Part shown: positions 24,648 to 32,730 of the stretch, piece after piece
Numbering within the stretch: position 1 is the stretch's first letter
Layout: the number at the start of each line of letters is the position of its first letter
Assembly: GCF_902506095.1 (NCBI RefSeq)
Contig: NZ_LR733293.1
Location: 893,502 to 957,501, forward strand
DNA length: 64,000 nucleotides
Source: Arthrobacter sp. 9AX
Lineage (GTDB): Bacteria; Actinomycetota; Actinomycetes; Actinomycetales; Micrococcaceae
Reading direction: 5' to 3'
The notes under the pieces: generated by a model
The model's input: only the letters and a program-made list of their open reading frames with translations
What the model was told of the DNA's origin: nothing
Databases searched by the model: none
Program-made: the position numbers and the translations under genes

Positions 24648-25767
24648 GCCTTACGAAACGACGGCCGGGAAGCGTTACCGCGTCCGCTACCGCAAGCCCG
24701 ACCGCACACAAACCGATAAGCGCGGCTTCAAGACCAAACGCGACGCCGAACTGTTCCTAGCCTCTGTGGAGGTTTCCAAGGCGCGCGGCGAGTTCATCGA
24801 CGCCACAGCCGCAAAGGCTCTAATCGGGCCGCTTGGGGCAGAATGGCTGGCCCGGCAAACCCACCTCAAACCGTCCGCATACCGGCCGGTGGAATCCGCC
24901 TGGCGAAACCATGTGCTGCCACGGTGGGGCCAGGTGGCCGTGGCCGACGTACGCAAGACGGCGGTCCAGCAATGGGTATCGGAAATGACACAGGGGGACG
25001 CCACAGCGACGCCGCCCCGGAAACCCAAAGGGGCCACGCTAGTAATCCGCGCCTACGGCGTTCTAGCCGCCGTCCTGGACGACGCCGTGAGTGACCGCCG
25101 GACCATGAGCAATCCCGCCCGGGGCATCAGTCTCCCGCGCAAGGTAAAGAAGCCGCACGTCTACCTCAGCCACGAGCAGGTGCACACCCTGGCCGCTGCC
25201 AGCAAGTACCCCACGCTCGTCCTCGTGCTGGCCTACTGCGGCCTGCGGTGGGGTGAAGCGACAGGGCTGCGCGTCAAACACCTGGACATGCTGCGGCGGC
25301 GATTCCTGATAGAGGAAAACGCCGTTCAGGTCGGCTCAGTGATCGAGGTTGGCACCCCCAAGAACCACAAGAAGCGGACGGTGCCCTTCCCACGGTTTTT
25401 GGGGGAGCAGCTGGCCCGGCAGTGCGAGGGGAAGGGCAGGGAAGACTTGGTGTTCCCGGGAGAGAACGGGCACCACTTGCGACTGGCCCGCGTGCACGAG
25501 GACAACATGAGTTGGTTCGCCGGTGCGGTGAAGCGTTCCGGCGTCCCTCGGATCACTCCGCACGACCTGAGGCATTCGGCGGCGAGCTTCGCTGTATCGG
25601 CTGGCGCGAACGTCAAAGCAGTGCAGAAAATGCTGGGTCACAGTTCGGCGGCCATGACGCTGGACGTCTACGCGGACCTGTTTGACGGGGATTTGGACGC
25701 CGTTTCAGACGCCCTAGATCACGCTGTATCTGCGGCGAATGTGGGCAAAATGTGGGCAAGCCCCTAA
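24634..25767 (+). CDS. int: Tyrosine site-specific integrase
   Basis: A 377-residue phage-type tyrosine recombinase. Residues 1-60 form the arm-binding domain, about 65-165 the SAM-like core-binding domain, and 190-360 the catalytic domain. Catalytic residues visible: R205 (YCGLRWGE), H310 and R313 (PHDLRHSAAS), H336 (MLGHSSAAMT) and Y346 (LDVYADLF). The ATG overlaps the repressor stop by 14 bp, so the integrase is made from the repressor transcript. The gene ends 61 bp before the tRNA core, the usual place for an integrase using a tRNA 3' end. Its last codons contain one arm-type repeat. Confidence 0.95.
   Translation: MATIEPYETTAGKRYRVRYRKPDRTQTDKRGFKTKRDAELFLASVEVSKARGEFIDATAAKALIGPLGAEWLARQTHLKPSAYRPVESAWRNHVLPRWGQVAVADVRKTAVQQWVSEMTQGDATATPPRKPKGATLVIRAYGVLAAVLDDAVSDRRTMSNPARGISLPRKVKKPHVYLSHEQVHTLAAASKYPTLVLVLAYCGLRWGEATGLRVKHLDMLRRRFLIEENAVQVGSVIEVGTPKNHKKRTVPFPRFLGEQLARQCEGKGREDLVFPGENGHHLRLARVHEDNMSWFAGAVKRSGVPRITPHDLRHSAASFAVSAGANVKAVQKMLGHSSAAMTLDVYADLFDGDLDAVSDALDHAVSAANVGKMWASP
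25740..25758. repeat. Arm-type repeat, right copy
   Basis: The 19 bp TGTGGGCA-AAA-TGTGGGCA, identical to 17359-17377 and 70 bp from the right core. It lies inside the last codons of the integrase gene. Confidence 0.65.
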
Positions 25768-25781
25768 ATCCGACAAAGCAA

Positions 25782-25822
25782 AAGGCGCTACTTCCCTTGC
25801 AAATAAAGGGAAGTAGCGCCTT
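25782..25822. terminator. Element-borne terminator serving integrase and tRNA-Ser
   Basis: A perfect 17-bp stem (25782-25798 with 25806-25822), 7-nt loop. On the minus strand it is followed by TTGCTTT and lies 6 bp beyond the tRNA 3' end, replacing the tRNA terminator displaced to 17208-17246. On the plus strand it closes the integrase gene. Confidence 0.85.
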
Positions 25823-25828
25823 GCTCAT

Positions 25829-25918
25829 TGGCGGTGACGGTGGGATTTGAACCCACGTTGGCTTTTACACCAAACAACATTTCGAGTGTTGCACCTTCGG
25901 CCGCTCGGACACGTCACC
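25829..25918 (-). tRNA. tRNA-Ser(CGA), overlapping attR
   Basis: A 90-nt serine-type tRNA with long variable arm and encoded CCA. The acceptor GGTGACG pairs with CGTCACC, the anticodon loop CTCGAAA gives anticodon CGA, and the T-loop is GTTCAAAT. Its 3' end (25829-25851) is the right attachment core, so integration left the tRNA gene intact. Confidence 0.97.
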
Positions 25919-26176
25919 AACCTCAATAGGGTACCGGAGCGAGGCGCCCATCCCCAAAACGGGCCGGACCCGAGAAGGCTTGGTGCGCATCAGTGAGCAT
26001 TCCTTCTCAGCTTTTAGCCGGGGCTGATGCTGTGAAGCGGAGCCAACAGGCGGAACAACACATGGGCTGGCTTGGCTGCTGGGGCGAGGAGCCGGTCCTC
26101 AAAAAAGTTCAAAAAACTTTCCCGGAGACAGCTCAGCGGGTCCTGTTTTGTCAGACCCCCTGGCGATGATTGGTTT

Positions 26177-27724
26177 ATGGGGAGAGCGGCGGTGGCGAAG
26201 GCGTTGGAGGATATGAATGCTGCTATTGCTGTGCTTAATGCCGAGGTGGGAGGGTGTGGTGCGGAGCCGTTTTCGGAGGCTGATCCGTTGGCCGGGTTGG
26301 CTGGGGGGTGCCTGGATATTCTTGCCGGGGCCGCCGGGGTTCAGGCCCGGATTTCGGGATTGATGGTCAATGCCGCGGGGACTTACGCCGATAAGGCACG
26401 GGCGGCCGCTCCGCCGGAGGCACCGGTGCAGGCGCAGGAAATGGCGATCGCGGCGGAGATCGGGGCCCTCCTGTCCCTGAGTGACCGGGCCGCCGGCGCC
26501 CTGTTGGCCCAGTCCCATGCCTTGACCACCTCCCTGCCCCGGACGCTGGCTGCGCTGCACCATGGAACACTTTCCTGGCAGCATGCCACGGTGATGGTGG
26601 ACGAGACCGCCACCCTTGACCCCGCCGGCGCCGCGGCCCTCGAAGCACACTTCCTGGGCCCGGACGCACCGAGACCGGCCACTGCCGCCTCCATTGGGGA
26701 GATGCCGGCGTACCGGTTCAAGGCCAAGGCCCGGACGTGGCGGGAACGCCACCACGCCGAATCAATCGAGAAACGCCATGCCAAGGGAGTCTTGGATCGG
26801 CGGGTGGAGTACCGGCCGGACCAGGACGGGATGGCCTGGCTTTCTGCGTATCTGCCCGCGGACCAGGCTTCGGCTGCCTGGAACCGGTTGACGGCCCTGG
26901 CCCGGGGGCTGCAGGGACCCGACGAGGGCCGCACCCTGACACAACTGCGGGCCGATATTTTCTCCTCGGCGATTCTCGTCAGCGGCACCAGTAGCGGCAC
27001 CACCAGTGGCGGCACCGCGAGTGGCGGCGGGAGTGACTGTGGCGCGGCCGGCGATGGTGTCGGCGGCTTTGCGGGTGCGGGAACCGATGCGGGCCCGGCC
27101 TCGGGGATCAGGGCGCAGGTGTTGGTCACCGTGCCGGTGTTCTCCCTGATGGGATTGACCGATGAGCCGGCGGTCCTGGACGGGTACGGGCCGATCCCGC
27201 CCTCGATGGCACGGCAGCTGGTCGCCGAGGGTGCGGGTTCGTTCTACCGGGTCCTGGTCGATCCGTGGGACGGTGCGCCGCTGGAGATCGGGCGCACGAA
27301 CTACCGGGTCAGCACGGCCATGCGGAACTGGCTCAGGCTGCGGGACGGAAAATGCCCGTTCCCCGGCTGCAACAATAACTCGCTCGACAACGAAGCCGAT
27401 CACCTCCTCGCCTGGCACCACGGCGGCAGCACCGGGGTATCGAACCTCGGACAACCCTGCCCCAAACACCACCGGCTCCGCCACACCAGCGGCTGGAAAC
27501 CCACCCCGGCCAGCAAAACCGAACCACCGGGCTGGACCTCCCCCACCGGCAGGCACTACAAAAGCGAACACCAGGACTGGGAACCACCCCACTGGCCCCA
27601 CCATGTCCTTACCCCGCCCCTGGGAGTGACCGGCGGCCCACCGGACTTCATCTACACCAGGCTCTCGCCAGGAGAAGACGGACTCGAGGGCCCCACCATG
27701 TCCTTACCCCGCCCCTGGGAGTGA
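26177..27724 (+). CDS. DUF222/HNH endonuclease-domain protein with altered C terminus
   Basis: A 515-residue member of the actinobacterial 13E12/DUF222 family. The N-terminal DUF222 region spans about 20-290, a Gly/Ser/Thr low-complexity insert (SGTSSGTTSGGTASGGG) about 270-290, and the HNH domain 385-445: RDGKCPFPGCNN, ADHLLAWHHGGST, NLGQPCPKHHRLRH. Family members are multi-copy and of unclear role; nuclease activity is expected from the HNH residues. The ATG at 26177 is preferred, as upstream sequence is not protein-like. A 95-bp tandem duplication shifted the frame near the end, replacing the likely original end ERFLHAYG with GPTMSLPRPWE. Confidence 0.85.
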   Translation: MGRAAVAKALEDMNAAIAVLNAEVGGCGAEPFSEADPLAGLAGGCLDILAGAAGVQARISGLMVNAAGTYADKARAAAPPEAPVQAQEMAIAAEIGALLSLSDRAAGALLAQSHALTTSLPRTLAALHHGTLSWQHATVMVDETATLDPAGAAALEAHFLGPDAPRPATAASIGEMPAYRFKAKARTWRERHHAESIEKRHAKGVLDRRVEYRPDQDGMAWLSAYLPADQASAAWNRLTALARGLQGPDEGRTLTQLRADIFSSAILVSGTSSGTTSGGTASGGGSDCGAAGDGVGGFAGAGTDAGPASGIRAQVLVTVPVFSLMGLTDEPAVLDGYGPIPPSMARQLVAEGAGSFYRVLVDPWDGAPLEIGRTNYRVSTAMRNWLRLRDGKCPFPGCNNNSLDNEADHLLAWHHGGSTGVSNLGQPCPKHHRLRHTSGWKPTPASKTEPPGWTSPTGRHYKSEHQDWEPPHWPHHVLTPPLGVTGGPPDFIYTRLSPGEDGLEGPTMSLPRPWE

Positions 27725-27783
27725 CCGGCGGCCCACCGGACTTCATCTACACCAGGCTCTCGCCAGGAGAAGACGGACTCGAG
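27594..27783 (+). repeat. 95-bp perfect tandem duplication
   Basis: 27594-27688 and 27689-27783 are identical. Since 95 is not divisible by 3, the second copy is read in another frame and stops at 27722-27724. Removing one copy restores a frame ending ERFLHAYG and a stop at about 27806-27808. Confidence 0.95.
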
Positions 27784-27912
27784 CGGTTCCTGCACGCCTA
27801 CGGCTGATCACGACCACGCACGGGTTCGAACCGAGCTAGGGACAGTGCCAACGTGGGAGAAACCCCGTTCAACTTTCCCCGGCGCGCCCGGGCCGCTAGA
27901 TTCATCAGCAAG

Positions 27913-28932
27913 ATGACTAATTCACGCGCGCCCATCAACGCAACTGCTTACTGGACTACAGCCCGGGAGCAGGGCGAGCTCCGCCCCGAGGAGCTGCCCG
28001 TGCCCGGCCCGACCCAGGCCTTGGTCCGGACCTTGTACTCCGGCATCAGCAAAGGCACCGAGATGGTGGTCCATCACGGCTCGGTTCCGCCCCGTGTCGC
28101 AGAGGAGATGCGTGCCCCGCACCAGGAAGGCAGCTTCCCGGGGCCGGTGAAGTTCGGTTACCTCTCGGTGGGCGTTGTGGAGGAGGGGCCGGCGGAGTGG
28201 GTAGGTCAGCGTGTGTTCTGCCTGAACCCGCACCAGGACCGCTACGTCGTGGAGTTGGCTTCGCTGACAAAAATCCCGGACAACGTACCCTCGCAGCGCG
28301 CCGTGCTGACCGGAACGGTGGAAACAGCGGTGAACGCCCTGTGGGAGGCCGGTCCGCGTCTGGGTGACCGCGTGGCCGTGGTGGGTGCAGGCCTGGTAGG
28401 CGGCATGGTTGCCACCCTGCTCAGAACCTTTCCGTTGCAGCGACTCCAGCTCGTGGACCTGGATCCGGGGCGGAAAAAGCTTGCAGACACGTTGGGTGTC
28501 GAGTTCACCCAGCCGGATGACGCCCTCGCCGATTGCGACATTGTGTTCCACTGCTCGGCTTCCCAGGAAGGGCTCGAGCGAAGCCTGCAGCTGGTCGGCG
28601 ACGAGGGCGACGTTATCGAGATGTCCTGGTACGCCAACCGCGAGGTCACCGTGCCGCTCGGCGAGGACTTCCATGCCCGCCGGCTCTCCATCAGGGCCAG
28701 CCAGGTGGGGGTGGTGGCGCGGGCGCGGCGGCACCGCAGGACCAACGCCGACCGCCTTGACCTGGCCGTATCGCTCCTCGCGGATCCTGTGTTTGATGCG
28801 TTCCTGACCGGATCGTCACCGTTCGCCGATCTGCCAGACGTGGTGCAGGAACTCGCGGACGGTACGCGGGACGCGCTGTGCCACGTCATCGAATATCCGC
28901 AGGAAGCCAGTGCCAAGAACCAGCCCGCATAA
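27913..28932 (+). CDS. Zinc-type alcohol dehydrogenase-like oxidoreductase
   Basis: A 339-residue medium-chain dehydrogenase/reductase. The N-terminal catalytic domain has LYSGISKGTEMVVHHG in the region where classical members carry the zinc Cys, and the Rossmann half begins GDRVAVVGAGLVGGMVATLL with LVDLDPGRKKLA. The usual zinc Cys and GHE motif are not evident, so it may be zinc-free. The ATG at 27913 starts at the expected N terminus. It precedes a pterin-synthase-like gene and a glycosyltransferase, a grouping that suggests work on a shared, unknown metabolite. Confidence 0.8.
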   Translation: MTNSRAPINATAYWTTAREQGELRPEELPVPGPTQALVRTLYSGISKGTEMVVHHGSVPPRVAEEMRAPHQEGSFPGPVKFGYLSVGVVEEGPAEWVGQRVFCLNPHQDRYVVELASLTKIPDNVPSQRAVLTGTVETAVNALWEAGPRLGDRVAVVGAGLVGGMVATLLRTFPLQRLQLVDLDPGRKKLADTLGVEFTQPDDALADCDIVFHCSASQEGLERSLQLVGDEGDVIEMSWYANREVTVPLGEDFHARRLSIRASQVGVVARARRHRRTNADRLDLAVSLLADPVFDAFLTGSSPFADLPDVVQELADGTRDALCHVIEYPQEASAKNQPA

Positions 28933-28958
28933 CAACCCCCGAAGACCAGAGGTAGCCC

Positions 28959-29363
28959 ATGTTCAGCCTTACTGTCCGTCGCCACTTCATGATCGCCCAC
29001 AGCCTTCCGCGGGAGGCTTTCGGCCCCGCCCAGGCCCTGCACGGGGCCACGTTTGTCGCGGAGGTGACGTTCCGCCGTCGGACGCTCAATGATGACGCCA
29101 TCGTCCTGGACATCGGCGCTGCGGGAACCATCATCGAGGAGGTGCTGGCGGGCCTGAACTACCGCAACTTGGATGAGCACCCGGATTTCGAAGGCAAACT
29201 CAGCACCACCGAGGCTTTGGCGGAGTACATTGCCCAGTCCGTGGCGCACAAGCTGAAGGATGACGACGACGGCGGCCGGCTCGCCGGGATCGATGTCACC
29301 TTGCGCGAAAATCCCGACGCCTGGGCAACGTACTCGCTGGACCTTCCCGCCGGCCGGCCGTAG
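28959..29363 (+). CDS. 6-pyruvoyl-tetrahydropterin synthase/QueD-family protein
   Basis: A 134-residue T-fold protein. The N terminus FSLTVRRHFMIAHSLPREAFG carries a His of the zinc site, HGATFVAEVTF corresponds to the second His strand, and LNYRNLDEHPDFEGKLSTTE matches the DHxxLN-containing substrate region in altered form; ENPDAWATYS gives the substrate Glu. The family makes 6-carboxy- or 6-pyruvoyl-tetrahydropterin from dihydroneopterin triphosphate. The neighbours are not queuosine genes, so a pterin-derived product other than queuosine is likely. AGAGG lies upstream of the ATG. Confidence 0.83.
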   Translation: MFSLTVRRHFMIAHSLPREAFGPAQALHGATFVAEVTFRRRTLNDDAIVLDIGAAGTIIEEVLAGLNYRNLDEHPDFEGKLSTTEALAEYIAQSVAHKLKDDDDGGRLAGIDVTLRENPDAWATYSLDLPAGRP

Positions 29364-29375
29364 CCGCCTGATCCC

Positions 29376-30470
29376 TTGCGTCCGATTCGGCTCCTCGTTC
29401 CGGCGAACATCCGCCACAACTCCGGCGGCAACGTCTACAACGCCCGGTTGGTGGCGGGGCTGCGCGTGTTGGGTACCGATGTGGAGGTGCTTCCGGTCGA
29501 AGGTTCCTGGCCGGAGTCCAGTGCGAAAGAACGACGGCGGCTGGGCACGTTGCTGGGCGCCTGGGAACCGGGTGCTGTGCCCGGGACAGCCGTCACGATT
29601 GTTGACGGGCTGATCGCCATGGGTGCGCCGGACCCGCTGGAGTTCGCCGCCAAAGCGGGGCGGGAGACCTGGGTGCTGGTGCATATGCCGGCGCCCGCGA
29701 ACTACGATCTCGAGGCACGGTCGCTTCGTGCGGCATCGGGAATCATCTGTACCAGCACCTGGGCGGCCAAAATCCTCGAGGAGCGCCACGGTTTGCGGGG
29801 ACTGCACGTCGCCCTGCCCGGGGCGGACGCCGCAGCCCTGGCGGAAGGGTCCGCTCCGCCTCACATCATCACCGTCGCCGCGCTGCTGCCCAACAAAGAC
29901 CAGCTGCTGGTGGTTGAGGCCCTGGCCCGTCTTCAGGACCTCGAGTGGACCGCTTCGCTGGTGGGCTCGGATCAGGCGGACCCGGACTATGCAGGGCGGG
30001 TGCGGGAATCGGTCGCGGCACACGGGTTGGGAAACAGGGTGCGGATCGCCGGCGAACTGAAGGGCCAGGCGCTTGAAGAGGAATGGAACCGGGCAGACCT
30101 CAGCGTCCTTGTCTCCAAGGCTGAGGCGTTCGGCATGGTGGTCACGGAATCGCTGGCCCACGGAATCCCGGTGATCGTGCGCGCTGGGACCGGCGCCGTG
30201 GAAGCCCTGGGCTTTGCGGCACCGGACGAAGGAAAAAGCGTTTCGGGAACGGCAGTGCACTTTCCAGGAACGGAAGATTCGGAAAATCCTGCCCTGCTGG
30301 CTGAGGTGCTGCGGAACTGGTTGCAGGACCGCAGGATCAGGGACACCTGGCGGGCGGCGGCCCTGGAGACGAGGACGACGCTGCCGGGGTGGGACCGCAC
30401 CGCGATACGCATTATGGACCTGACAGCCAACAGCCGGACAGGTCCGGACAAGCGCCAACCGGAGGGGTAG
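29376..30470 (+). CDS. Glycosyltransferase family 4-like protein
   Basis: A 364-residue GT-B glycosyltransferase. N-terminal RLLVPANIRHNSGGNVYNARL resembles the acceptor-domain start (Gly-rich loop), HIITVAALLPNKDQLLVVEAL opens the donor domain, and SKAEAFGMVVTESLAHGIPVI is the conserved E-x7-E nucleotide-sugar site. The likely start is TTG at 29376, 12 bp after the upstream stop, without a clear ribosome binding site; the protein start MRPIRLLVP fits the fold. Donor and acceptor are unknown; the neighbouring pterin synthase suggests a glycosylated pterin or related compound (inference). Confidence 0.83.
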   Translation: MRPIRLLVPANIRHNSGGNVYNARLVAGLRVLGTDVEVLPVEGSWPESSAKERRRLGTLLGAWEPGAVPGTAVTIVDGLIAMGAPDPLEFAAKAGRETWVLVHMPAPANYDLEARSLRAASGIICTSTWAAKILEERHGLRGLHVALPGADAAALAEGSAPPHIITVAALLPNKDQLLVVEALARLQDLEWTASLVGSDQADPDYAGRVRESVAAHGLGNRVRIAGELKGQALEEEWNRADLSVLVSKAEAFGMVVTESLAHGIPVIVRAGTGAVEALGFAAPDEGKSVSGTAVHFPGTEDSENPALLAEVLRNWLQDRRIRDTWRAAALETRTTLPGWDRTAIRIMDLTANSRTGPDKRQPEG

Positions 30471-30592
30471 GGAGCAATGCCGGAACCGCTGTTCCCGGGC
30501 CGCGGAAAGCATTGGGATACTGACGTTCCGGAACACCTCGTCCGGCAGGCGGGACACCTTCGGCGTCGAGTGCGCAACGGGGTGGCGGCAGC

Positions 30593-31099
30593 CTAGATCC
30601 GGGTGCGGTGCCCCGCAAAGAAATCCCGCAGCAGCCCGCCGCATTCGGCTTCACGCACTCCGCCATAGACCTCAACCCAGTGGTTGAGCCGGCGTTCCCG
30701 AAGGACATCGAACACCGAACCCGCGGCACCCGCCTTCTCATCCCAGGCACCAAAAACCACCCGGGGAATCCGTGCCAGGACTATGGCGCCGGCACACATG
30801 GCGCACGGCTCCAGCGTCACAACCAGCGTGCAGTCGGCCAGCCGCCACCCGTCCCCGGTGCCGCCGTCGGCCATTGACACATCACGCAGCCGCGCCGCCG
30901 CCTCGCGAATGGCAACAATCTCGGCATGGGCGGTGGGGTCGCCCAGCTCCTCCCGCTGGTTCCGTCCGGTACCCAGCACCACGCCGTCGGGCCCTACCAC
31001 CACGGCGCCAATGGGCACATCCTCCGTCACCAGGGCCTGGCGCGCCTCCGCCAGGGCAAGGCCCATCCACGAGTCGTGATTCTTTTCTGCGGAGACCAT
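30593..31099 (-). CDS. tadA: tRNA-specific adenosine deaminase
   Basis: A 168-residue cytidine-deaminase-fold enzyme. The zinc site is visible as THAEIVAIREA (His and catalytic Glu) and EPCAMCAGAI (two Cys). It deaminates A34 of tRNA-Arg(ACG) to inosine; the window carries exactly such a tRNA-Arg(ACG) gene at 45251-45327. Length and motif order fit TadA rather than guanine deaminase. The ATG at 31099 gives a standard N terminus. Confidence 0.9.
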   Translation of the reverse strand: MVSAEKNHDSWMGLALAEARQALVTEDVPIGAVVVGPDGVVLGTGRNQREELGDPTAHAEIVAIREAAARLRDVSMADGGTGDGWRLADCTLVVTLEPCAMCAGAIVLARIPRVVFGAWDEKAGAAGSVFDVLRERRLNHWVEVYGGVREAECGGLLRDFFAGHRTRI

Positions 31100-31159
31100 G
31101 GCTCAATGATAGTTTCGGAGGATAACCAAGGCCCGTGACGTAGATCCGCCGGAGGCATT

Positions 31160-31993
31160 ATGAGCACCGTCCGAGACCGCGTGGACAAGTGGATCAAGCC
31201 CTATGCCGCCCTGTGGCTGACCATGATCATCGGCGGCGCCCTGGTGCTCACCCTGGCCCTCATCGGGGCCGAGGTTTACGCGGATGTAGTGGATGACGAA
31301 GGCTTGGCGAGCCTGGATATTCCTGCCCTGGAGTATTCGCAGACGTTGCGCAATCCGGGGGTGGACGCCTTCGTTACGGGCTTCACCAATATTGGCGGCG
31401 GGATCGGAATGCCCATCCTGGCCAGCATCCTGACCGCGTGGCTGACCTTCCTGAGCCGGACATGGCGCCCCATCGTCCTGGTGGGCGGTGCGGCCCTCGT
31501 CTCGACGACGGCCACCACCCTCGGCAAGCGCCTCGTGGGCAGGACCCGGCCGGACCATTCCGAAGCTGTGCCGCCCTACGAAGACTCGCCCTCCTTCCCC
31601 AGCGGCCACACCCTGAACACCACCGTGGTGATCGGCGTCCTTGTCTACATCATGTGCCTGCAGTTCGAGATCCTTTGGGCCCGGATCACAGCCATCACGG
31701 CCGGTGTCATCTTCATCATCGCCATGGGATTGAGCCGCGTCTTCCTGGGCCACCACTGGCTGACGGACGTCATGGCCGGTTGGGTCCTGGGGCTGGCCTG
31801 GGTGTGCATGGTGATCCTCGCCCACCGGCTGTTCCATCTCATCCGCAGGCGCGAGCACGCCGGTCCCGCCCCCACGTTCGAGCATCCGGTCATCCGCGAG
31901 GACCACACCGGTGAGGCGCAGCAGGGCGCCGGCACCGCAGCGAGGTCCGACGGCGGCACGTCAGGAAGCAGCGACGGCGGCCCACCGCTGTGA
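31160..31993 (+). CDS. PAP2-family membrane phosphatase
   Basis: A 277-residue integral membrane protein with about six hydrophobic segments and the three PAP2 motifs: KRLVGRTRPD, SPSFPSGHTLN and SRVFLGHHWLTDVMAG. Catalytic His and Arg residues are present. The family dephosphorylates lipid phosphates such as undecaprenyl pyrophosphate or phosphatidic acid at the outer face of the membrane. The C-terminal 45 residues are hydrophilic and Gly/Ser-rich. GGAGG lies 5 nt upstream of the ATG. Confidence 0.9.
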   Translation: MSTVRDRVDKWIKPYAALWLTMIIGGALVLTLALIGAEVYADVVDDEGLASLDIPALEYSQTLRNPGVDAFVTGFTNIGGGIGMPILASILTAWLTFLSRTWRPIVLVGGAALVSTTATTLGKRLVGRTRPDHSEAVPPYEDSPSFPSGHTLNTTVVIGVLVYIMCLQFEILWARITAITAGVIFIIAMGLSRVFLGHHWLTDVMAGWVLGLAWVCMVILAHRLFHLIRRREHAGPAPTFEHPVIREDHTGEAQQGAGTAARSDGGTSGSSDGGPPL

Positions 31994-32037
31994 GGCTGAC
32001 GGAGCTGACGGAAGGAAAGTGCCCGGCCGCCGGGTGG

Positions 32038-32043
32038 TAGTTT
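32038..32043 (+). promoter_or_regulatory. -10 box of upp, leaderless type
   Basis: TAGTTT lies 6 nt before the ATG of upp at 32050, with no ribosome binding site between, so the transcript probably starts at the start codon. Confidence 0.5.
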
Positions 32044-32049
32044 TGACCC

Positions 32050-32685
32050 ATGCGCACTCTCGTTGTGGACCACCCCCTGGTCGCCCATAAGCTCACGGTC
32101 CTGCGGGACAAAAACACCCCGTCGCCGGTCTTCCGGCAGTTGACGGAGGAGCTGGTCACCCTGCTCGCTTATGAGGCCACGCGCGAGGTCCGCACCGAAC
32201 CTGTCACCATCGAAACCCCGGTCAGCACCACCGTGGGAACCGCATTCACCAAGCCCACCCCGCTGGTGGTCCCCATCCTGCGCGCAGGCCTGGGCATGCT
32301 CGAAGGCATGACAAAACTCGTCCCCACCGCCGAAGTCGGCTTCCTTGGCATGGCCCGGGATGAGGAAACCCTGGACATCATCACCTACGCCGAACGCCTC
32401 CCCGAGAACCTCACGGACCGCCAGATCTTCGTTTTGGACCCCATGCTGGCCACCGGCGGCACCCTGCGTGAAGCCATCAAGTTCCTCTTTAAGCGCGGCG
32501 CCTCCGACGTCACGTGCATCTGCCTGCTGGCCGCCCCGGAAGGCCTGGCCAAGCTGGAGGAAGAACTTTCCGGCGCCAACGTCACGATCGTTCTGGCGTC
32601 CATCGACGAAAAGCTCAACGAAAAGTCGTACATCGTTCCCGGCCTCGGCGACGCCGGCGACAGGCTTTACGGCATCGCCGGGTAG
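32050..32685 (+). CDS. upp: Uracil phosphoribosyltransferase
   Basis: A 211-residue salvage enzyme converting uracil and PRPP to UMP. The PRPP loop [16 protein letters not shown] and the uracil-binding end [19 protein letters not shown] are diagnostic; [20 protein letters not shown] is the standard N terminus. Length is that of the family. It stands alone, preceded by its own -10 box. Confidence 0.97.
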   Translation: MRTLVVDHPLVAHKLTVLRDKNTPSPVFRQLTEELVTLLAYEATREVRTEPVTIETPVSTTVGTAFTKPTPLVVPILRAGLGMLEGMTKLVPTAEVGFLGMARDEETLDIITYAERLPENLTDRQIFVLDPMLATGGTLREAIKFLFKRGASDVTCICLLAAPEGLAKLEEELSGANVTIVLASIDEKLNEKSYIVPGLGDAGDRLYGIAG

Positions 32686-32730
32686 TCCACAACCCTTTTC
32701 CATTCCACCTCCCGCCACTAGATTGTGCGG

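Larger units (their letters stand above)
17275..25851. mobile_element. Integrated phage-satellite-like element in tRNA-Ser(CGA)
   Basis: An 8577-bp insertion (one core copy counted) between 23-bp direct repeats. Gene order from the left: membrane cargo protein, HK97-type capsid protein, WhiB-like protein, 122-residue unknown, iteron-type origin, Prim-Pol/SF3 helicase and AlpA-like protein, all on the minus strand; then XRE repressor and tyrosine integrase on the plus strand, the integrase next to the tRNA. The layout recalls Mycobacterium tuberculosis phiRv1/phiRv2 and Gram-positive satellites (general knowledge). No portal, terminase, tail, lysis or protease gene is visible, so it should depend on a helper phage if it is mobilised at all. 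Confidence 0.9.

Noticed and set aside
26979-27042. Short AGCGGCACC-like repeats suspected as a separate repeat element
   Set aside because: They are in frame and encode a Gly/Ser/Thr linker inside the HNH protein.
28242-30644. An 800-codon open frame on the minus strand across the pterin/glycosyltransferase genes
   Set aside because: Covers three clear plus-strand genes; Arg- and Ser-rich without any motif, typical of antisense of GC-rich genes.
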